From Chiridota heheva (lineage: Eukaryota; Echinodermata; Holothuroidea; Apodida; Chiridotidae), in NCBI GenBank assembly GCA_020152595.1, contig JAIGNY010004494.1, positions 31,001 through 95,000 of the forward strand: DNA of 64,000 bases, given 5' to 3'. Positions within the stretch are counted from its first letter, which is position 1. Each line of letters opens with the position of its first letter. Below, piece after piece: positions 22,806-36,199 of the stretch. Under the pieces are notes generated by a model that had not been told where the DNA came from, searched no databases, and saw only the letters and a program-made list of their open reading frames with translations. The position numbers were made by a program, and so were the translations under genes.

Positions 22806-22965
22806 TTAAAGATTCATTCCCACAACTATAGTGAAAAAATTGACATCAAGGATTCATTAACACAACTATAGTGGGAAAATTGACATCAAAGATTTATTCC
22901 CACAACTATAGTGAGAGAATTGACAGCAAAGAGTCATTCGCACAACTGAGGCTCAAAATTGCTAT
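22806..22965 (+). repeat. 40-bp tandem repeat, just under four units
   Basis: The unit contains GATTCATTCCCACAACTATA followed by GTGAAAAAATTGACATCAA. The fourth unit is diverged (GAGTCATTCGCACAACTGAG). Confidence 0.9.
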
Positions 22966-23240
22966 TGCTTTCAAACCTGCTTTATATGACAATACTATTT
23001 AACGTTCATATGTTTGGAGAGGAAGGGGCCATGAAACACGCTGACTTGAAATTCAAATGGGGTCTCACTGGGGGCTCTAACTGATTAACAAAATGAAATT
23101 AAGCAGATCTCAATATCCTCAGATGTTAATTATACTGTAAGGAGTGACATTCAATAGGAGTCCATGAAATAACGTTATCATCCTCCTGCGCTACAGCAGC
23201 TTCTTAAAGAATAAGGCAACGGAACAACACGACCTTTTGG

Positions 23241-23725
23241 CAGTCCGGCAGCATGCCTATTAATGGGAACATAAATGTTCCTATTAATGGAAACATTTTG
23301 CTACATGGAAGTTGCCATTTTGTGATATATCCCATACATGATCCCTTGCTATCCTAACGTTAAAGCCTTATGCAATGTTACATATTTTAAATTTGAAATA
23401 CGTCTGGGAAAAATATCTTTGCTAGGGGAAACTTCAAACTTATGAAAATACCTTTATTGTTGTCGTGGCTAAAACTTTTTCACTCCCATTTGATATGTTC
23501 ACCACGCCGTTTTTGAAATATTATAAATAATAGACAATAGAGCAAGGCTTTTAGGCGCGAATCAGCCATTTTGAAAATTCAAATGTTTTTCAAACCAATG
23601 ACTTTTAATATTTAAAGTACATAAGTTAAAAACTTTGCCATTTTGTCGCAACATCTGAACAATGTGGCTGCGTGATTTCAATATTCTTGTGTGTTATACA
23701 TCTTCCTAGGCATGCTTTCGGCCTT
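23241..23725 (-). mobile_element. CAGTCCGG/ATTAAT MITE (family C)
   Basis: CAGTCCGGCAGCATGCC is followed by a subterminal hairpin, ATTAATGGGAACAT-AA-ATGTTCCTATTAAT. The body matches, in reverse complement, 54490-54982 and 56291-56777, including CATTTGATATGTTCACCACG and AACAATGTGGCTGCGTGA-type phrases. The far end (CCTAGGCATGCTTTCGG) is diverged. No coding capacity. Confidence 0.85.
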
Positions 23726-24137
23726 TTTTTCGTTTCTTTTTTAAATCTGAGAGGTTGCACTAAGATTTATTCACTGCATGGTAACAAAAGGAAGTAGTAG
23801 GCATAAAATTTACGGACAAAACTTTCGAAGATACTAGATTATATTGGAAACACAGTAGTAAGTAAGATCAAACACAATTTGTATTAGAAAGTTTTGATGC
23901 AACTTGGACAAATGGATACCATATTTGCTAAAGGTCACAACCCCTCTTTAGAGATATCTAACATTCTCTGCTGGGGACTGCGCTAATATGCCAACTAAAA
24001 AGATATTGAGTATGACTAAAATTTTCCCCTGTTAGCGGGACTAATGGCACTTCGCCGCCCTCCCCTCCCCCACGAACACACATAACGAGGCCTTCTTTGA
24101 TTAAATGATGGCGCTATAGGGGAATTTTATAAGTAGC

Positions 24138-24570
24138 ATGGAACTAATTATTTGCCTCATTGAAGCCGATGAGGAAAGAGTCAAGTTCAAGATCCTTTTT
24201 GTACCAGAATGTTATAGATTTGGGATCTTTTGTGATGTTTTCCAAAAAGTACCATCTAATATCTCTCGGATGAGGGTACTTTCAATAAGGGGTTACCAGA
24301 GGTTTTGGCCCTTTTTAGGCTTGAAGTCAAGAGGTGTTATACCCTTACCAAATCACTCAAATTTTGATATGGCTCCATGGTAAGAATAGTTCCCCATGAA
24401 ACTTTTGCTGAAACAAATCTCGTCAAGTTCGGATATGCATAGTCAAGCCCTATCCCTTCTCTACCATTCCTGAAATTTGCAACTTCTCAGCGTCTCATGA
24501 AGTAGGACCTCTCAAAAATATTTTTATTAGCCATTTCTCTAAGGGTTTTCATTTTTTGCTGGCGCAATAA
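24138..24570 (+). repeat. Dispersed repeat D, copy 1
   Basis: Ordered matches with 46030-46475: ATTATTTGCC, TTTTTGTACCAGAA, AAGAGGTGTT, CCCCATGAAACTTTT, ATCTCGTCAAG, TCTCATGAA and GCCATTTCTC. An 81-residue open frame from 24138 is not preserved in the other copy, so this is a non-coding or long-dead repeat. Confidence 0.7.
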
Positions 24571-25204
24571 TACATTATTATATCTGTGCTAGCTAGATAC
24601 GTATTTTCTCTAAAAAAAACCTGAATCAAAACCTGATGTTATGTCTCTGTTAACATCGTTACCCAATATAAAATATACTTCATTGATTTATATGCATTTG
24701 ATCTATTCCAGAGAAAACTAGAACATCAATGATGTAGTTGCTTAACATATATTTTGGAGTGGGTATAGCCTGTTTTGTTGGCATGTTTGGTGGGTAGTTA
24801 GAAGTTCGGGCGCTTCTTGCACAGTAATTGAAGGGCACTTTTTTTTTTTTTTAAAGAGGCACTTTTGTCAGTTTTTGAAAAAGTGGAGGAATCTTGCCTC
24901 CTGGTCCCATGGTTTCTACTTATATGGTTTGAGCATAGGCGGGGTTTGAGGGGAGCAAAGGGGCTCTTTCCCCACCCTCACTTTTTGTCCAAATGGATAC
25001 TTTTGTATCATGGTGATGTGTTATATTTTAGCGTGATTTTGTAATTTCCCCTTCCTCCCCCACACTCACACTTTTGACTTTCCCCCACTTTTGGTAAGCA
25101 AATCCCACCAATAGGTTTGAGATTAAGAAGCCAGGACCAATATTGACAAGTACTCATCGGTCGAATAGGTAAGAGGCTTCTTTTGAAAATTGCTGCTTAT
25201 CAAA
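24571..25204. other. No recognised gene
   Basis: Contains a GGGCACTTTTTTTTTTTTTT tract at 24834 that resembles phrases near 43070-43210. No other feature seen. Confidence 0.4.
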
Positions 25205-25600
25205 TTATTGGAGGCAGGGGCGTTCCCCCTCCCACATGGCCCTCGGTGTCGGTGCCCCTGGTAGAATGACATGTTTTAATTGTGTCAAATAAATATTAAA
25301 TGTATGTAACAACTTCGATGTATTGTGTAACATTTGTGAGTTGATTTCTATTTGTTTTTGAGCTTGCATAATGACGTAGAATAATTTCACAACTTTCAAA
25401 AGGGCGCCTCCAGCCCAGTCCGCCCTCAACTTTTAAAAGGGCACCTCTGCCCGGTCCGCCATCAACTTTCAAACGGGCACCTCCTGCTCTCCTTACTTAA
25501 GGGCAAGGGGCCAGTGCCCCCCCCCCCCCACTCCCTCTCCCGTCTTGCCGCCGGCAGATCCCCACAGGCCCCAGGACTCTGGCTGCTCCACTGCGTAATG
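25205..25600. repeat. hAT-like C-rich block with ~37-bp tandem units
   Basis: GGCAGGGGCGTTCCCCC near 25213 resembles a hAT terminus. From ~25394 to 25490 there are two and a half units of AACTTTCAAAAGGGCGCCTC followed by CAGTCCGCC-type sequence. A 10-C run is at 25519. CACTTTCAAACGGGCACG near 36241 is a related dispersed word. Confidence 0.6.
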
Positions 25601-25691
25601 GATCTTTAAATATCTTTTGAATATGTGAAAACTGTTTTCCAAGTAAGCCTACAAAAACTTAAGCCTCAACAGCAATATGATGCAAATTTTA

Positions 25692-25750
25692 ATAGCATAG
25701 CATAGCAAGGTTTAACGTCCCGAAAGCATCCAGTGCTGGACATTATATCA
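25692..25750 (-). mobile_element. SINE S1, 3' end fragment
   Basis: On the minus strand ATAATGTCCAGCACTGGATG, CTTTCGGGACGTTAAA and a GCTATGCTATGCTAT tail match the 3' ends of the copies at 11770 and 46990. The tRNA-like head is missing (5' truncation). Confidence 0.85.
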
Positions 25751-28427
<2,677 letters not shown>

Positions 28428-28501
28428 CCCTCCCCCTTCCCCTCCACCCCCTCCCCTTCCCCACCCCACCCCACCCTTCCCCACCCCCACCCTTCCCCCT
28501 C
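28428..28501 (-). other. G-quadruplex/i-motif C-rich tract
   Basis: More than ten C runs of three to five, split by T, TT or A, extend over ~74 bp. The minus strand can form quadruplexes. RGGG-rich open frames on that strand are artefacts. Confidence 0.85.
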
Positions 28502-28662
28502 TCAACTGACAGAAGATTCGGCCCCTGAATATATGTACTGTACTTGCATTTATGATACAAGTGGAAAGTATAGTGTTCTTTCTAATCATTACCGTAACTC
28601 ACAAATCATAAAATAAAATTATCGAGGCCGATCAGTAAGTTAAAGATTAATGGTGAGGCGGA

Positions 28663-28788
28663 GTGTTCATATGCGTATTTAATGCACAGGGCAAAGGACG
28701 TTGGCTCCAGTAGAATGACCTGACTTTAGGAGGGTCATTTGCGAGTGCAAAGTCTTTTGCTCCGTGCATTAAATACGCATATAAACAC
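28663..28788. repeat. Inverted repeat, 25-bp arms, 76-bp loop
   Basis: The left arm (28663-28687) has ATGCGTATTTAATGCAC and the right arm (28764-28788) GTGCATTAAATACGCAT. The arms pair 24 of 25 positions. The loop also carries partly mirrored GCAAAGGAC / GCAAAGTC words. Likely a tiny fold-back element. Confidence 0.88.
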
Positions 28789-29075
28789 GATGCCAAAACA
28801 TTTATCTTTTTATATAAATTTTCGTGGTAGATTGTTTAAAATGCATATAATACAACCAAAAAGAATGAAAAACGAGAAAACTTTACATAAATTATTTCGC
28901 TTTTTTAAGAAATTCACCTGTTGTAAAAATGGACTAAAGATGCACTCAAGATCGTGTATTACGGTAATTTGATGCACTGCGCATGACAATACAAATACCT
29001 CCATAGAAATTGTTCCAATATCCGTTAACTCACAACTATTAAAATAAAAGGCAATGAAATTATCAAGGTTTATCA

Positions 29076-29662
29076 TTAAAGGATAAATTCAGTGGTCAAG
29101 CAAGTCCATCTTTTATATGAAAGAGGTCTTCAAAAGAAACAAAATGGTGAATAAAGCATTCAAATGTCTTATTCCGTTAAGGAGATATTAAAGTTTAAAG
29201 CTCTGTCTTATCTGTGTAGAAATGACTGGTGTAGTAAGTCTACTATGGAAAGTTGATATCCTCATCCTCACATTCTTAGCAATTGTTAATGTATTTTAAA
29301 GAAAGTTTTTTTTTTTTTTTTTTGCTATTTGAATTATTTTTCCTCTAGATTTCTTCAGGTGGTATATTATAAATAACCTTACTAGATTCAGTTTTATTAC
29401 TTTTTTGACATATCCCATGGTTTTCATGCCTCAAAATCGCAGGACAAAGTATGATAAAATACATAACGACTTTGAGAAATCTGAGGCTATGACATCACAA
29501 CTAGTCTGATTTCAGTCGTTTCTACACAAATAATACCAAATTTTAAACTTTGATATCTCCTTAACGGAATAAGATTTTTGAATGGTTTTTCACTATTTTG
29601 TGTCTTTTGAAGTCCTTGTTCATATAAGATAGATTTGCTTGACCACTGAACTTATCTTTTAA
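29076..29662. mobile_element. TTAA-AGG MITE family ii with ~160-bp terminal inverted repeats
   Basis: TTAA-AGGATAAATTCAGTGG at the left is mirrored at the right, in reverse complement, as TTAA-AAGATAAGTTCAGTGG. The arms pair over ~160 bp (GTCAAGCAAGTCCATCTT, TTATTCCGTTAAGGAGATAT, GTGTAGAAATGACTG). The ~260-bp centre is unique. TTAA at both edges suggests a TTAA target site. No transposase. Confidence 0.88.
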
Positions 29663-30347
29663 ATAACTTTCAATAGGCTTGTATGTAGAGGCTTCATTTT
29701 TCAGAGGCTTTTCGGTAAAATTCAGCAGTAATTCTTAATGGTTTTTTTAGGGGTTTATATTGCTTGGTGTAATAAAAGTTCAGTTTATTCTGTTGTTGAA
29801 CACAAACAAACATAAAATGGGAAATCATGACTAATTCATGCATGAGTGCCATATGGGAAAAGTGGCATTTAGTATGGCATATGTCATGTATTGGTGTTAA
29901 TTGGAACAACTGACCACAACAAAGAATAAGATTTACCAAAACAGAAATACAATAGCAATTTTATGCGATAGCATCTCTATATATATGTCAGAAAAGTAAA
30001 GAACTCAATGTCACAAGATTAGAAAAATCCATTCAGTTTGTATATAGGCCTACTTCACAATTGGTTTATGTTTAGCCAAAAATGAAAGACTTTCATTTCA
30101 TTTACTTATTCAAACACGAAACCTTTTAAGCTGTATGTGTTGATCACCAATAACCAAACTGAAATAAAAACGGGATAAAAAAACTGCCACAAATAAAAAC
30201 GATGGTTCGTAAAACGTTTCTAGCATGCTATTATAACCAAATAAAAAAATATTAAAAAAACAAAAAACTTAGATGTAATTTATTTCAAAACCCAAATATT
30301 GAAATTCCACCCACTTAAACATTTAAAAGTGTTTTCCTTCCATCTCG
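29663..30347. other. No recognised gene
   Basis: AT-rich, A-runs near 30175-30270. No feature was supported. Confidence 0.4.
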
Positions 30348-30690
30348 GTGTTTCCCACGGGCTACCCCATGTGCAATTCATATGGTCAATCGTGGTGTTA
30401 CCTATTCCAAACCCATATGGCAGTATGGGATCAACGTGGCAAGCCATGCCCATCAGGGTGTTTCCCACATCGAACCCAAATGGGTTATCCCATGTGCAAC
30501 TCATATTGTCAATCCTGGTGTTACCCATCATTAAAACCCATATGGTAGTATGGGATCACCGTGGGCAAGCCATCCCCATCAGGTGTTTCCCACATCGAAC
30601 CCAAATGGGTTATCCCATGTGGGTTTAAAACCCATATGGGACCAAAGTGGGTAAGCTTAAGAATCCCACGTAAAACTCATTAATGGGTCC
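30348..30690 (+). repeat. ~110-125-bp tandem repeat rich in CCCATATGGG-type palindromes
   Basis: GTGTTTCCCAC starts at 30348, 30458 and 30583, each time followed by a TGGGTTATCCCATGTG-like block and AACCCATATGG. Embedded perfect palindromes include AACCCAAATGGGTT and CCCATATGGG. Overlapping open frames on both strands are by-products. Confidence 0.85.
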
Positions 30691-31199
30691 CACGTGTCAT
30701 TGTTGGCTGGTATCAGCCTGTTCAGCTCGTATTTCTTGTATTTTTGTGTTACATTGCTTATAAGTCCCATTATATTTCAATTACAACAATTATCATTATT
30801 ACTTTTTAATAGTTAAGGCCATCAACATGTGTTTCCGTCGGCGAACCCGACCCCCCCCCCCCTCCTTCACCCCTACTCCTCCAGAGGCTTGCAAACCACT
30901 TGCATCAGTGCGTAATGGGAATTTCACCCAAATGGTTCCTAAAATTTGAAAATCACTTATCCCTTATATAACACTATTTTATACACTTCTAGCTCCGTTT
31001 TGTAATATTTTGCTTGATACTTATAATGTCTCTCCTACGCGCTCAATAATATAACACTAGGTCATGGAAGGTAATATATCAAATCGGATTTATTTTCTCA
31101 CATGTAGTTTACAAAAATACCCTTTAAAAAAAGGCTGTCGTAGCATTTTTTTTTTATAAGGATAGTAATAAAAAAGCAGTGTATAGTGACGTGTTTAGT
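30691..31199. other. Spacer with a C tract
   Basis: An 11-C run lies at ~30850-30862. No gene. Confidence 0.4.
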
Positions 31200-31680
31200 G
31201 GCTTATCCCCCTAAAAATAACATAGCCCCCCCCCCCCCCTCTAAAAAAACTAATAACCTCAACGAAATTTTCATCAATTTTAAGAAAATTTTCGTCAATT
31301 TTCGGAAATCTTCCTTCTATGGGGAAATTTCCCAAAAATTGTCGTGAAATCAGAAAGCTCAAAGCTCTTTGGTGAAATCTTTTAAATTTTGAGAATGTTT
31401 TTTTCAATTTACAGGAAAATTCTTCATTTTCAAGGAAAGCGCTGTCAATTTCGATAAATTTTCAGGAAGTGTTGCCAAAGTCGAACAAAATTTCCAACAA
31501 TGTTACGCATTTTCCTTCAATTTTATGTTAATAATTTCACACTTTGTCATTAAAATAAAGTATGCATGCAACTGGGAAATACCAGGGTGGGCCTAACTCC
31601 TACGCCTCTGTCCTCCCTAATCTGAAACCAACCTTCTTTTTTTTTTTGGAGGGGGGGGGGGGGGGTAGCTTAAGCCCCCT
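31200..31680. repeat. C/G-tract-bounded 'GAAAATTTTC' block
   Basis: A C tract at 31226-31239 leads into degenerate units (AATTTTCGTCAATTTTCGG, GGGGAAATTTCCC), then GGAAATACCAGGGTGGG and a long G tract at ~31650-31667. The layout is similar to 6555-6900, suggesting one composite element type. Confidence 0.5.
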
Positions 31681-33324
31681 CAAAAAAACGAAAGGCTATC
31701 CGACCCTTCCTGAAACAAATTCTACCCACGCTGAATTTGACAGGTTGCAAGATTACAGCCTGTACGTGTGGATGCAAACAATTTCTTAACCTGTTAACTT
31801 TAGCTCTTGAAGTTTCAGAATCGAGTCAACATTCTGACCGTAGTATACGCTATTGCCACAACATGGCTGCTACACAAGTACTGCAAGTATTGCCTAGCAT
31901 GTATAGTGCCTACTGAGAGGTGTTTATCTCACTACATCCGGTGAGACTAGCCTCGTTCATTTCAAATTTCAAATAATATTATTCTCCTTCACTATCTCTT
32001 TGTGACTCTTCAAAAATTATTTTGGTATAATAAATATTTTCTATTATGTTTCTGAAACAGTAAAAATGTCTAAATAATACCAATCTTCATATCACTTTTA
32101 AAATATCTGATTGGCACCAAAAGTTTTCATCTACATTCCTCAACGTTGCCAATTTACATGACTTTTGCGAATAAAAACAACGCCATAAATTTCGGAATTA
32201 GTATTGCTGAAATTGATTGTAGCAGAGTAACCATTAAAATACAATCTTTAATAAGTAGCACCTTAAATTAAAGTCCATGTTCTCTTCATTTAATACAATT
32301 TGAAATATGATTCTCAATTAAAAGATGGCGGATTTTGAGCATGGCTTGTACAATATCAGTCCTGTCGCGTCATAAAGGGCCACGACAGAAAAAAATAGTT
32401 CAATAGATTGTAATCAAACTATCTTTTGCAACAGATAGTTAACAATAATGGGTCATTCTATTTCAAAGGTGACGCACAACGGAAACATTCGTAAACATAA
32501 ACCGAATGTATAAAAGCTGACTAGGGGAAATTTCAGGCAATTGTCAAGTTTGTGTAAACATTTCAAATTATTTACAAAGTTTTTATTATACACCGGTCAA
32601 CAGACCAACAATTAAAAGCTTAGTAATGTTTAATTGACCCTTTTATCTGTTTATTCGCAATGGAGGCATTTAGATTGTGTGTATAGAAGTTATATGTATT
32701 ACATTGTCTATTCAAGTTACAGATAGATTGAGGCCTACGCAAAATTAAATCTTCCATACAGAATGAACAGAAAGCGTAAGCAGATGTTGCCTAGGCAACC
32801 TGTTAATATAAGATGGATATTTTCACTTTCAAAAACTATTTTTACCTTCTAAGTGAAACTTGACAGCAGACTATCAATGGTCAATATCAGTCGTAATAGA
32901 ATATACGAGTATTTTGTTAATAATAGATCAATGGGAGAGAAGGCACTAAAGGTTTTTAATGATATATTACATGTCCTAGCGCGAAGTTATGGTTTAGTCA
33001 AAGATCGTGATACATACATGCACTTGTATATACAATGTCTTAGTTGACACTCAAATCACCGCCCATCTTTACTAGCGCGTCCTCACTACATGGCACAAAA
33101 CAAATGCAAAAGCGTGACCGTTTTTAACATACTGCACAGGAAATTGCCCGCGTGTCCTTTGTATTTGCCCCACTCCATCCACTTTTGCCACTGGAAAAAT
33201 AATCCTTTTTCGGTACTAATTGACAAATCCCAACTGCAGAAAATTATAATATACAGATTTAAAAGAAATATTCACGTGAATTTTTATTTTTATATATAAA
33301 ATATATCAGACGGTGCTGCTTTTA
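31681..33324. other. No recognised gene
   Basis: No tandem array or shared repeat was detected. Short open frames (e.g. 32853-33047) show no motif. This is the longest featureless stretch and the most plausible place for undetected short exons, but none can be supported. Confidence 0.4.
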
Positions 33325-33450
33325 CAAGATTAGTTTATAGTCAGTGGTCAAGCAAATTCATCGTATATGAAAGGGACTTCAAAGGAAACAAAATGATATG
33401 AAAAATTGTGTAGAAACGACTGGAATCAGACTAGTGGTAACGTCATAACC
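33325..33450 (+). mobile_element. TTAA-AGG MITE family ii, solo arm
   Basis: CAGTGGTCAAGCAAATTCAT, AAAGGGACTTCAAAGGAAAC, GTGTAGAAACGACTGGAATC and CAGACTAGTGGTAACGTCAT match one arm of 29076-29662, internally shortened. Confidence 0.75.
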
Positions 33451-33560
33451 TCATATTCCTTCAAGTCTATATGTATTCTATTATATTTCTTGAGATTCTG
33501 TTGTGTCATTGAGTTGAACTCCATATCCTCATCCACCACCACTGTCCACGATATAAAAAT

Positions 33561-34059
33561 CAGTCCAGTCCACGCTCCCGATCAGGAGATCTCCCGATTG
33601 GGAGATCGAGACATGCGCAGTGATTACAATTTAATATTGTTGCCAATACGTTCAGCTGTTAATTTCTTTTTATTTGTCAAATTCTGTAATTCCAAAGTTG
33701 TATACTTTGGAGATGATATAGGAATGAATATTTCTGTATTATTTGAGCTTTTGCTGGTAAATAAAATGTTAAAATCTGCTCCTCAAAAAATATTAAAATT
33801 AATTTGTAAAGTTTACGTTATAATTCCCTATTGAAAGTCAAATTTGCGCTGGTGAAAACAATTTCATCGTTCTGTTACACCAATAAAATTTGAATATTTC
33901 GCACTTTATACCTAAACCTTTTGAGTGTTATGTATTTCTTTACAGAGATTTTAATTTAAATAGATGCATTGTGGGTTATAATGGCAAGAAATCTCCCGAT
34001 TGGGAAATCTCCTGATTGGAAGATCTCCCGACTCCCGATCGGGAACGTGAACCAGGCTA
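33561..34059 (+). mobile_element. GATCGGG MITE (family B), full copy
   Basis: The termini read CAGTCCAGTCCACGCTCCC and, in reverse complement, TAGCCTGGTTCACGTTCCC. Both lead straight into palindromic CTCCCGATC...GATTGGGAG hairpins. It shares with family A the words ATGCGCAGTGA and ATAGATGCATTGTGGG, so A and B are related. Partial copies are at 55019-55503 and 56886-56978. The 142-residue open frame from 33406 runs through it and is not a gene. Confidence 0.87.
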
Positions 34060-34374
34060 TAATGCTGACGTTTTGTTTTTCAATCTCCACCTGTCCACCA
34101 ACGTTATAATTGAATGGGAAGGAAGGGGGGGGGCGAGGGGATTAGAAAATGACCAGAAGGTTTAGAATCATAACCTCCATCTTCTGTTCATATCCTCAAT
34201 AAATTTAGCTTGAGGGAACAATTTTCAGTGATTGAAATCTGGAAATCTAGGATAAAACTTTAAAGATTTACATTATTACAAGTTTTGAGCCATCCTCTTT
34301 TTCATCTGTTCGTGCATCACAACGTTTGCACACATTAAGAATTCAAACTTTGATTAGCTTTTGTCATAATTCAA
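34060..34374. other. No recognised gene
   Basis: Contains a G tract (34124-34140). Nothing else seen. Confidence 0.4.
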
Positions 34375-34421
34375 AGGATTAGTTCAGTGGTCAACCGAGT
34401 TTATCTTATATGGAAGAGAAC
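34375..34421 (+). mobile_element. TTAA-AGG MITE family ii, end fragment
   Basis: AAAGGATTAGTTCAGTGGTC and TTATCTTATATGG match the outer end of family ii. It is cut off exactly where the CCAAT-box MITE begins. Confidence 0.65.
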
Positions 34422-34587
34422 TTAAAGGCTATCTATTTATCTATAGTGATTAAAATGTGCGGCGTATACTTTATTCCACAACAATTCTGATTGGCCTATC
34501 AATATAAGTGCACATTGTACCATGCGTGTCGACCAATCAAAACACACGATTTACCTCTGCGTTATAGAGACAATAAGTGCCCTTTAA
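34422..34587 (+). mobile_element. CCAAT-box MITE (TTAA type i)
   Basis: TTAA-AGGCTATCTATTTATC at the left and, in reverse complement, TTAA-AGGGCACTTATTGTC at the right. The body has GATTGGCCTATCAATATAAG and TCGACCAATCAAAACAC. It sits between a family ii fragment and a family iii copy, so three TTAA-type elements abut. Confidence 0.85.
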
Positions 34588-35000
34588 AGAATATTCCCAT
34601 AGATTTTCATTTTTTTCATATATGATAGACTGTAAAAACAAAGTGATGAAAAACTATCTTAATATCTTATTTCGTTTAGAAGTTATACAAATTGAAAGAG
34701 TAGAAAAATGTTTCTAAAAACACCTCGTACAGTATATGTCCTTCAGCTTGGTGATATCATCAAGGCAATTCCAGCACAGTTCTTATGTATTTCTTATCAA
34801 TTTAATTACACTTTTATTTTTTTATTTTTTCTATTTTATCGAACAGCATTTTTAATTCATTATAGAGATAGAGTGGAATATATAATTTACAAGAAAACAT
34901 TTTGTTTTTTTTGGTGTACATCACATTTTCAATGATAAAAAAAAATCATTTTGAAAGAAATACTAAAGACGTTTTGTTGAAATTGTCTCTATATTTTCAT
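34584..35000 (+). mobile_element. TTAA-AGG MITE family iii, left half (copy with 38705)
   Basis: Starts TTAAAGAATATTCCCATAG and is collinear for ~400 bp with 38705-39120: TTAATATCTTATTTCGTTTA, AACACCTCGTACAGTATATG, TCCAGCACAGTTCTTA-like and AAAGACGTTTTGTTGAAATT. Long open frames here are chance. Confidence 0.75.
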
Positions 35001-35044
35001 TACAATTTTTGCGCCGTTTCAAAGTTTCAAATACTGCAAGTTTC

Positions 35045-35330
35045 AAATACCGAACTTGATTTTTTCCCGGGGGAAAGGGGAGGGATGGGGGAGGGGGCAC
35101 TTTATACTAAAAGTGGTAGTGGTGTGCAGCTCACCAACCAAAAAACATACCCGCAGTATGACCATTTTTGATGACAGATTTTTGGTAACTGCAGTATGAA
35201 ATTATACAATTTTGATACCCGCAGTATGAAAGAGGTCAATTTTGATACCTGCAGTATGAAAATATATACTTCACATATGAGTGGGGAGGGGGGGGGGGGA
35301 AGGGGGGGGGGATTTTTAAACTTGTCTGTA
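35045..35330 (+). repeat. 'GATACCNGCAGTATGAAA' short tandem block between G tracts
   Basis: Four GCAGTATGA words at ~35153, 35193, 35221 and 35251, three preceded by AATTTTGATACC or a similar phrase, at ~28-40-bp spacing. G tracts lie at 35067-35096 and 35282-35312. Related in reverse complement to 19640-19720. Confidence 0.7.
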
Positions 35331-36199
35331 CTGTAGCCATGACTAACCGCTAACCATACGAGGTCACGCATGTAAATATTAGTATAGGAATTGTTGAAAC
35401 AAATTGATGAGTTTGTCTGTGTTTTGTAGTAATATTACTCAGTGTCTTTAAATTTACAGTTTTATTGCGATTGTTATTGATAGTCGAACGACTTGAGCTC
35501 CAGGCACTCCGCACCTTATGTGGATTGTGTGTGTGTGTGTACTATACTGCAGTTTGGCGCAATGAGCTACATCTTGCAGGGTTTTGCACTTCGGTGCAAG
35601 GAGCTACATGTTGCAGGGTTTTATTATTTAGACAAATATAACCCATGGCTTGTGCATGGTTACTTCGCTTTCCCACACGAGAACACTTTTCCCCTCGTGT
35701 TCGCTTTCCGGGCCACCAATGAGATCGCTTTTTCCACGAGATTGTTTGACCCAGAAAAAGTAGTACTATACATACATAAAATAGATTATTGCACCCCCTC
35801 CGCTCTCCCCTTACCACCACCACATGAGACAAAGTTGGCCTTCTCCAGTACTGGCACTCCGCCACTGCTCATGTATGAGATATAAAAATATGTTGGTTAC
35901 TGTGCCTCAGAGAGAGAGGGGGAGTATCATATACAGGGGCGACGAAGCATTTAAAATGTTGGAGGTGGGAGGGGGGATAATGAGGTCATGTGATACCAAT
36001 ATTGAGGGCTTAATTAGGTCGGGTAATGTGTTAACATATGTTCACCTAAAATTATTAGGGTCTGAACCTCGAGCTCCCACTTCGCCGCCGCTGATATAGA
36101 TATGCAAATTATTGATAATTCAAAATACGCCCTTTCCCATATGCCTATGTTTCGTGTCAATACCTATACTTGTGATACCTCAGGAATTACGGAGTAAGG
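35331..36199. other. Spacer with a two-unit repeat and a TTCG hairpin
   Basis: GAGCTACATCTTGCAGGGTT (35562) recurs as GAGCTACATGTTGCAGGGTT (35600). Between them TTGCAC-TTCG-GTGCAA forms a 6-bp stem with a UUCG-type loop. CAGGGGCGACGAAG (35935) and CGCCGCTGATATAG (36085) look like hAT-type ends. No gene. Confidence 0.5.

Noticed and set aside
24138..24383. 81-residue open frame as a small gene
   Set aside because: The diverged copy at 46030 does not keep the frame, so the similarity is at DNA level only.
33406..33834. 142-residue frame
   Set aside because: Runs across a solo MITE arm and into family B; no motif and not conserved in the other family B copies.
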